DNA of 64,000 bases, taken from NCBI RefSeq assembly GCF_033807715.1, contig NC_084591.1, positions 43,798,868 through 43,862,867 of the forward strand. The letters run 5' to 3'. The DNA comes from Cololabis saira (Eukaryota; Chordata; Actinopteri; Beloniformes; Belonidae). Below the pieces are notes generated by a model that saw nothing but the letters and a program-made list of their open reading frames with translations, did no database searches and had not been told where the DNA came from. Below are positions 57,338 through 64,000 of this stretch, in pieces; the stretch's first letter is position 1; every line of letters begins with the position of its first letter. The translations under genes were made by a program, and so were the position numbers.

Positions 57338-58968
57338 ATTCAATTCAATTCAATTCAATTTTATTTATATAGCGTCTAATACAACAGAGTTGTCTCTAGA
57401 CGCTTTACAGAGACCCATACCCAGAACATGACCCCCGAGCAGTTATTACATAAACAATGGCAGGTAAAAACTCCCCTAGTGGGACCCTCCTGCCGAGGGC
57501 CAGACTGGTGGGTCAGGGACGGCAACAGCACAGCAGGCAGGTGGAAGCAGCAACGGGATGACCAGGGGTGGGGACCGCAGGCCAGCACGCAGCTCCCGAA
57601 GCTCCGGCCCAATCAGCAAGTCCCAGGTTGGGGTGCAGGGTCGGGGAAAGACTTGTGCTCCGTAATGCAAGCTACAAGCCACCCACAACCACCTGCAGGA
57701 CAAAAGAGAGAAAAGGGAGGAGAAGGGGGGGCCAGCAACGGGATGAACAGGGGTGGGGACCGCAGGCCAGCATGCAGCTCCCGAAGCTCCGGCCCAATCA
57801 GCAAGTCCCAGTTTGGGGTGCAGGGTCAGGGAAAGACTTGTGCTCCGTAATGCAAGCTACAAGCCACCCACGACCACCTGCAGGTTCCGGTGTCCGGCAA
57901 AGGATGCTGCAACATGGACAAAAGAGAGAAAAGGGAGGAGAAGGGGGGGCCAGCACAAGAAACTACAGGAGCGACTCTGACACACTAAAGTTTACACTAC
58001 CTAGAGATTTACCAACACCAGCTAGAGGTTTACTAAACACTAACTATAGGCTTTACTAAACAGAAATGTTTTAAGTTTAGTTTTAAAGGTGGAGGTGGTG
58101 TCAGCCTCCTTAACCCAGATTGGAAGTTGGTTCCATAGTAGTGGTGCCTGATAGCAGAACGCCCGCCCTCCAAATCTACATTTAGATACTCTAGGAACTA
58201 CGAGTAAACCTGCACTCTGAGAACGGAGAGCTCTGACAGGAACATAAGGCACTATCAGGTCTTGCAAATAATGCGGAGCTAAGCCGTTTTGGGCTTTATA
58301 CGCAAGTAATAGAATTTTAAACTGGATTCTGAATTTTACGGGTAACCAATGGAGCGACGCTAACACTGGAGAGACGTGGTCTCTCCTGCTAATTCCTGTC
58401 AGTACTCGTGCTGCTGCATTTTGGATCAGCTGGAGCCTATTCAGCAAATTACTTGGACATCCTGCTAACAACACATTACAGTAATCTAGTCTAGAAGATA
58501 CAAACGCATGAACTAGTTTTTCTGCATCACTCTGCGAGAGGATTTTCCTAATCTTTGCAATATTACGGAGATGGAAAAAGGCTATTTTACAAATCTGATT
58601 GACATATGGTTTAAACGACAAATCCTGATCGAAAATAACACCAAGGTTTCTCACAGTTGCACTGGAAGCCATCGCAACACCATCTAATCCCTTCCTAAGA
58701 TGCTCTGGACCAAGAATGATAACCTCTGTTTTATCTGAATTTAGAAGCAGGAAATTTCTGGACATCCAGTCCTTGATGTCCCTAAGACATGCCTGAAGTT
58801 TAACTAACGGTTCTGTTTCATCCGGCTTCATAGACAAGTAGAGCTGCGTATCATCAGCATAACAATGAAAGTGTATGCCGTGATTCTGGATTATACTTCC
58901 CAACGGCTGCATGTATAAACTGAACAAGATTGGCCCTAGCACTGAACCCTGCGGAACACCATAACAGA
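57338..58968 (-). mobile_element. 5'-truncated L2-like LINE inserted in the transposase exon
   Basis: A minus-strand element. The 5' end is inside the reverse transcriptase ([18 protein letters not shown]) and the 3' end is (AATTG)n repeats at 57338-57360. CCATA at 57333-57337 and 58969-58973 is a 5-bp target duplication. The 3' UTR has an internal duplication of about 185 bp (57551 and 57735). Confidence 0.88.
58040..58968 (-). pseudogene. LINE reverse transcriptase, C-terminal part
   Basis: About 309 codons, from [20 protein letters not shown] through the catalytic YADD ([10 protein letters not shown]). Then [55 protein letters not shown] and [15 protein letters not shown], ending at 58040. 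The fingers and the endonuclease domain are absent because of 5' truncation. No frameshift in what remains, so insertion is young. Confidence 0.88.
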
Positions 58969-59930
58969 CCATACAGGAAGAGATGCTGTCAAAGGGACAC
59001 AAGTTTGTGTTAACCTCAAGGTTCACTCAAGACTGCCTTGAAAATACATTCAGCTGTGTGAGGTCCAAAAATCCTGTACCAACTCCAATGGAATTCCATC
59101 ATGCTCTCAGGATCATATCTGTGGGGCAGTTCCTCACCACGATCAAATCGGGCAGCTACCAGGAGGATGACAGTAGCTTTCTGGCAGACTTCCTGGACAG
59201 AGTGGAGGAAAATGTCACTCCGTCAGTGAGAGTGGAACAACTGACAGTGGTGGACAGAGCAGCACCTGACCTAACAAAGACCGAAAAATGCATACTCTTC
59301 CATCTTGCAGGCTACATTGTCCACAAGGTCATCAAGTTTTCCAGCATCTGTGAAAACTGCAAAACTGCAACACAGCACTTTGATGACAATCCTGTGGGAG
59401 AAAACAGCATGTTGCTAAAGTTTAAAGAGTACAAGTCAGGTGCCCTTTGCCACCCCTCCCAAGATGTCTATGATGTCATTCACCACATCGAGGAACTGTT
59501 CAGAACAAAAACTGGTTCCTCCCTCATAGAGCTTCCAAACGCTGTGGGTGTGTTGGAGAAGGAAGCTCTGGCACTCTCCAGCAGGCTTCCATCATGCTGT
59601 GGAGTAGAACAAAAAATCATTAGGAGATTTATAAGACTGAGGCTGAGGATTGAAGCAAAAAAAATTCACAATGACAGGAAAAAACACTTAAAAGACAGCC
59701 ATCTCGGAAGCAAGAGCCAAACCAAAAAACAGAAGAAGAGCAGAACAGGTTCAACATCAGACAACCCCAGAACAGCTGAAAGCCAACATCACTTCCCCTC
59801 CACCAACATAAACCCAGGCCCCCTCAGTAATCCTCCACCTGTCATCGCCCTACCAACCACACTAATCCTCTACCTTCCAGCACCCAACCCACATCCCTCC
59901 TCCTTCAACACCACCCAGAACCAGTAATAC

Positions 59931-59932
<2 letters not shown>

Positions 59933-60023
<91 letters not shown>

Positions 60024-60036
60024 ACACACACACACA
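59933..60036. repeat. (CA)n microsatellite
   Basis: About 50 CA units with one T interruption, immediately after the transposase stop codon, in the 3' UTR region. Confidence 0.96.
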
Positions 60037-60039
60037 CCA

Positions 60040-61250
60040 GCCGCTGCAACATCACTGCTCCCTCCCTGCCAACACCATTCCCCGCCTCCACCTACATGTA
60101 TCCAGTGAACATCACTGTTCCACCAACTACCAGAACCCGGCCACAATCGTGACAAAAAGGTGATCACTGGTTGCTGTTTATTACGGGAGTCAATGTGGAT
60201 GCTGCTGTGCTGGGATGCATTATATTAATCTGTGTTCCTGATATTTTGCCCTCTCCATTAAAATACTTGAAGGTAAAATGTGAGCAGCAATTGTCAAGGT
60301 AATGCAGCCAGCACAGCACCACCACCCACTATGACCTCAACAAATGAAGTATAAAAGCAGAACCTATTTAGAACAGCTGTTGTACTGCACGATTCTGCAC
60401 AGGTGTATCAAATAATCTCACTAATTGCAATAGTTAAAATAATGTTTAGTATGATTCCTTGAATAATATTGCATGATAATACCCATTTAGTATGACTTAT
60501 TATGCCTGACCTACCTTAATGTATTTTCAGTCTTGTTCCACTCAACACCCCTGGCCTGCAGCATGCTCCACAACAAAGTGCTCCTCCTGTCAACACAGTC
60601 TCACTCCCAGCGCGTCAAAAACCGACGCTTGGTCAGGGCCCTTAGGCGTCAGTTTCTGACGCACAAGGTCACCCTCAGCGTCATGCACCGACGCAGCGGG
60701 CTCTCAACAGATTCTAATGTAACCCGGCGGCGTCGCTTCAAGCCGCTCACAGCATCAATCCCATTGGATAAGTGAGGACCGGCCGCGTCGTTTCCAGCCG
60801 CTGGGCGCATCAGTCCCCCATTGGATAACGGAGGATCGGACACACGGAAGTATTCTAATTACTGTCCGTTTTGACGTTACGGCTATTTTCACAATGATAT
60901 CTGTAACATTTCTTAAGGCAGAAACACAACATTAGTGGGTTAATTTCCTGCACATCAATGTTCATGTTCTTCCCTTCATTCTGAGAAATAAAGAGTTGTT
61001 TTACGCTGAGAGCATCATGACAGCCAATCAGAATCCTGGAAAAAACATCAACAAATGACACGTGTAACTTCCAGGCTGATTTATGGTTCCGCGTTACACC
61101 AACGCAGAGCCTTGGCGTAGGGTACGCTTTGCGTCGATTTAACGCAGACCATAATTCAGGCTTTATTCTAAAGGATGCAGCGGCAAAATGTTGCAAGGAT
61201 GTCTTTGTGGTTTCCATTCGGAGCTATAAATCTGTTTTTTCCTAATCTGC
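60040..61250. other. Transposase 3' region and unassigned sequence
   Basis: An ATTAAA at about 60256 could end the transposase mRNA. 60600-60850 is rich in GACGC/GCGTC motifs in both orientations. 61077-61163 is a fold-back repeat (ACGCAGAGCC, GGCGTAGGGTACGC) shared with 30803-30890. No further gene seen. Confidence 0.4.
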
Positions 61251-61260
61251 AGGTCAACAT

Positions 61261-61788
61261 ATGAGACGTAAAATGGTTTTACTGACACCGGTACTGTCGC
61301 TGCTGCTCTCCTGGGCTGCGGCGGAGACGTGCCGGGGGACGCGCTGCTTCGGCGGGGGCTCCGGAGACCCGAGCCCGGGCAGCAGAGCCTCCAGACCCCC
61401 GAGCACCATGGGCAGCACCCCGGGGCAGCACCCAGGGGAGATGGGCGCACCCCGCCGGGGCGCAGCAGCAGGACGCGCAGCCGCGGATTGCGCTGCCGGC
61501 GCTGGAGGATGCGCCGGCGCGCACTGCTCCAGCTCGGGGAGACGCATCCCCATCCCCATCCCCATCCAGCCCGGAAACGACACCCGGGACTGCCGGGGGA
61601 TAGAGTGCAGGCTGCCGCTGAGGATCGGAGCCAAGCCCCGGGGAAGGTCCTGCGTCGGGGACGGCTGTGCCCCGGAGAGCACGCCCCCGGACCCGGTGCG
61701 TGTGTCCGACAGAGCCGCGCAGTTCCTGGCCGACTCATCATCATCATCATTGTTCCGGTTTTTTCAAATCCCCCCGGACAGGGTGTAG
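61261..61788 (+). CDS. Predicted secreted Cys-rich protein or first coding exon
   Basis: 175 codons starting just after a good splice acceptor (TAATCTGCAG at about 61252). A second Met at codon 5 (61273) starts a clear signal peptide (MVLLTPVLSLLLSWAAAE). The rest is Gly/Pro/Arg-rich with three CxGxxC motifs: TCRGTRC, DCRGIEC and SCVGDGC. A CAAGAGGCAGAHC region and an IPIPIPIQP run lie between. GC-rich, unlike its neighbours. I do not recognise the family. The frame ends at TAG 61786-61788, but a splice donor before that could link to exons outside. The opposite strand also has long frames, so coding is likely but not certain. Confidence 0.5.
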   Translation: MRRKMVLLTPVLSLLLSWAAAETCRGTRCFGGGSGDPSPGSRASRPPSTMGSTPGQHPGEMGAPRRGAAAGRAAADCAAGAGGCAGAHCSSSGRRIPIPIPIQPGNDTRDCRGIECRLPLRIGAKPRGRSCVGDGCAPESTPPDPVRVSDRAAQFLADSSSSSLFRFFQIPPDRV

Positions 61789-61799
61789 GGAGAGTGGAC

Positions 61800-62510
61800 G
61801 AGGAATAACTCAGCTTTTCTCTTTTCTTTGTTTTTATTTTCTTGAAATTAATGTACTGCTTCTGTGGCAACAAGACGTACATTTGGGTTGTAGCAGGTTA
61901 TAAACCTGTGAAAAAGAAATGAAATCCAAGTACAACGTAGTTAATTGCCTCAAACATAATCATATAATCAATAACAACAAAAGCAATAACCATCGTCATC
62001 ATCATTGTCATCATCTGTCATAATTAAATACAATTAAATGGGGATTTACAAATACAAAATAAATTGCTTTGCACTTTTGCAAGTAAACACAAAAAGTTAA
62101 TCTTATGTCATATGTTTATTTCATCTTAAGTTTTGAGCCGCGATGTTCATTCATAACTTAAACGGCGTGCTCCGCCACACCCACAAACACACACATTCCC
62201 AGGTGCCGACAGCGCGACAGCGCAGCGGCGCATCATCAGCACAGCAACCATGTCACACACAAGTGATCGCAGCCGCGAGATGCGGATCCAGCACAGCAAG
62301 TATAAACAAAACCCGTCACATTAATAAACGGAGCTCTTACCAGTACCGCATCACTCTCCCGACAATTTTACGTCACTGCACGGATCGCTTCCGCTTATGG
62401 CGTAACCGGCGGCACACAGCTGATTAATAATGACATCACACCCGGACACGTGGACCACCCACCTTACACCCCGCTCCTCCCACTGTGATTTATTGGAAGT
62501 GATTTATAAC
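61800..62510. other. No gene seen
   Basis: AT-rich, with a short ATC run (about 61990-62020) and a CACA stretch; nothing recognised. Confidence 0.3.
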
Positions 62511-62515
62511 TTAAC

Positions 62516-62546
<31 letters not shown>

Positions 62547-63382
62547 TTCATCATCATCATCATCTTCATCATGATCATCTTCATCATGATCATCTTCATC
62601 ATCATCATGATCATCTTCATCTTCATCATGATCATCATCATGATCATCTTCATGATCATCTTCATCATGATCATCTTCATCTTCATCATCATCATGATCA
62701 TCTTCATCTTCATCATGATCATCATCATCATCATCATGATCATCTTCATGATCATCTTCATCATCATCATCATCATGATCATCTTCATCATCATCATGAT
62801 CATCTTCATCTTCATGATCATCTTCATCATCATCATGATCATCTTCATCATCATCATGATCGTCTTCATCTTCATCATCATGATCATCTTCATCTTCATC
62901 ATCATCATGATCATCTTCATCTTCATCATCATCTTCATCTTCATCATCATCATCATGATCATCTTCATCTTCATCTTCATCTACATCCTCATCATCATGA
63001 TCATCTTCATCATCATCATCATGATCATCTTCATCTTCATCATCATCATGATCATGATCATCTTCATCTTCATGATCATCTTCATCTTCATCATCATCCT
63101 CATGATCATCTTCATCATCATCATCTTCATCTTCATCATCATCATCATGATCATCTTCATCATCATCAATATCATGATCATCTTCATCTTCATCATCATG
63201 ATCATCTTCATCTTCATCATCATCATGATCATCATCATCTTCATCATCATCATTATGATCATCATCATGATCATCTTCATCTTCATCATCATCATCATGA
63301 TCATCTTCATCATCATCATCTTCATCTTCATCATCATCATGATCATCTTCATCATCATCATGATCATCTTCATCATCATCAT
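62516..63382. repeat. Long compound ATC/ATCTTC minisatellite
   Basis: About 870 bp made only of TCA and TCT/TGA triplets arranged as ATGATCATCTTCATC-type higher units. It gives fake poly-Ile/Phe frames on the plus strand and poly-Met/Lys frames on the minus strand. TGATCA palindromes recur. Confidence 0.95.
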
Positions 63383-63383
63383 G

Positions 63384-63700
63384 TGACCTTCGGAAGTGTC
63401 AAAGGTCACCGTGTCTGTTGCTTTTCGGCCTGAAAACACTATTTCGTGTTTTTTGCATAGTTCATTAACGCTTTGAGCTACGAGACTGAAATTCTAGACT
63501 CTGTATCAGGAGGTGACTCTCATCCCCTGTGCCGAGGTCCAGACCCGTGCGACCTTCGGAAGTGCCAAAGGTCACCGTGTGTGGTGCCTTTTTCGGGCCT
63601 TTGAAATGTTTTTTGAATAATTCACTAACGCTTTGAGCTGGGAGACTGATTTTTGACTATGTTGCAATGCAGAAGGCCCTTTGCTAGGATCTTTTTGTCC
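63384..63700. repeat. Two diverged tandem copies of a ~165-bp repeat
   Basis: Each begins GACCTTCGGAAGTG-CAAAGGTCACCGTGT and contains ACGCTTTGAGCT and GAGACTGA. Starts at 63385 and 63550. Each head contains AAGGTC/GACCTT in inverted order, giving a small palindrome. Confidence 0.75.
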
Positions 63701-64000
63701 CGTGGCTGTACGACTTCCACAGAGCTAGTTGGCATTGCAGAGGGTTCACAGAGTTGAGACTTGGCAAGCCCAATCTAAGCCCCATATGGAGGCCACAGGT
63801 CGAGTTTTACTTGGTTTGGTCAAATATTGTGGCAACGTTGTCCGTTCGAATGTTGGAAAAGGTGACGTTTCAAAGCCCCGCCCATCGAAAAGTACAGGTC
63901 TGATCTGCACCAAACTAACGTCTGTCTGATCAGGGGATGCCCCCAAACAACATATACAAAATTCAGATTTCTATGACTTCTGCAACAGTGTTTCCTCTAA

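Larger units (their letters stand above)
54114..59927 (+). pseudogene. THAP9-like P-element transposase gene, split by a LINE
   Basis: Three coding exons in phase: 54114-54278, 55571-55766, and 55866-57337 continued at 58974-59927. Exons 1-2 form a C2CH THAP DNA-binding domain: CAAWGC, FGFPKDKHRRKTWV, ICE joined to AHFE, and the closing TIF. Exon 3 has a basic/coiled region, then the P-element RNase H-like core. Catalytic Asp lies in LTIDEMA (56435), the second Asp in TTDMGSPNQAMW (56696) and the Glu in QDCLENTF (59040). A DVPHLVKNL motif is between them. P transposases cut and paste DNA using GTP. A LINE at 57338-58968 separates the last Asp from the Glu; the frame is otherwise open and resumes in phase. 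Fish P elements and human THAP9 are its relatives. Terminal inverted repeats were not located. Confidence 0.85.

Noticed and set aside
57428..58059. Several 140-160 codon frames rich in Pro/Gly/Arg
   Set aside because: They lie in the 3' UTR of the LINE, read on the opposite strand, and follow an internal duplication.
62430..63439. Long poly-Ile/Phe and poly-Met/Lys frames
   Set aside because: By-products of the ATC triplet repeat.

Overview
The window is eukaryotic, almost certainly a teleost fish. It holds a multi-exon ZNF277 orthologue with GT-AG introns, tandem bloodthirsty-type TRIM genes, arginine-only protamine genes of the tuna/perch/mullet type, and fish-type transposons (hAT and Harbinger-like MITEs, BEL/Pao, DIRS-like, L2-like LINE, P element/THAP9). 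The protamine type points to a percomorph. No bacterial or organellar signal is seen.

Layout. 1-9.2 kb: ZNF277 on the minus strand, with eleven coding exons (3' end outside the window) and introns carrying TIR elements. 9.2-12.2 kb: an ATT microsatellite, an LTR-like piece and a hAT MITE. 12.3-14.1 kb: a broken alpha-tubulin gene split by a hAT MITE. 16.2-20.4 kb: a decayed BEL/Pao element hit by at least three nested insertions. 20.6-36.8 kb: two copies of a roughly 5 kb unit. Each unit has a TRIM gene (plus strand) facing a tiny protamine gene (minus strand). Between the copies lie a BEL/Pao element whose LTR abuts the end of unit A, a DIRS-like tyrosine-recombinase fragment and a TIR element. 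36.3-52.7 kb: further direct and inverted copies of the protamine unit (protamines 3 and 4, plus an orphan flank), with tRNA genes and a 28S rDNA fragment embedded. 52.7-60.3 kb: a THAP9-like P-element transposase gene interrupted in frame by a 5'-truncated LINE. 61.3-61.8 kb: a secreted Cys-rich ORF. 62.5-63.4 kb: a long ATC-type repeat.

The main result is four protamine genes of 35 codons, each too short for ordinary ORF calling. Each has its own TATA box 38 bp upstream of the ATG. Further upstream is a block of CRE-like TGATGTCA motifs; in three copies this is a 45-bp minisatellite with 6-7 motifs, and in copy 1 it is short with two. The protamines are spread by segmental duplication, with one copy inverted, and are physically coupled to the TRIM genes by the first duplication. 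Protamines replace histones in sperm chromatin. The CRE-like arrays are a plausible (inferred) spermatid-specific control, and their repeat number differs between copies.

Limits: homology calls come from recognising protein families by eye. Repeat family names are approximate unless termini and target-site duplications are quoted.
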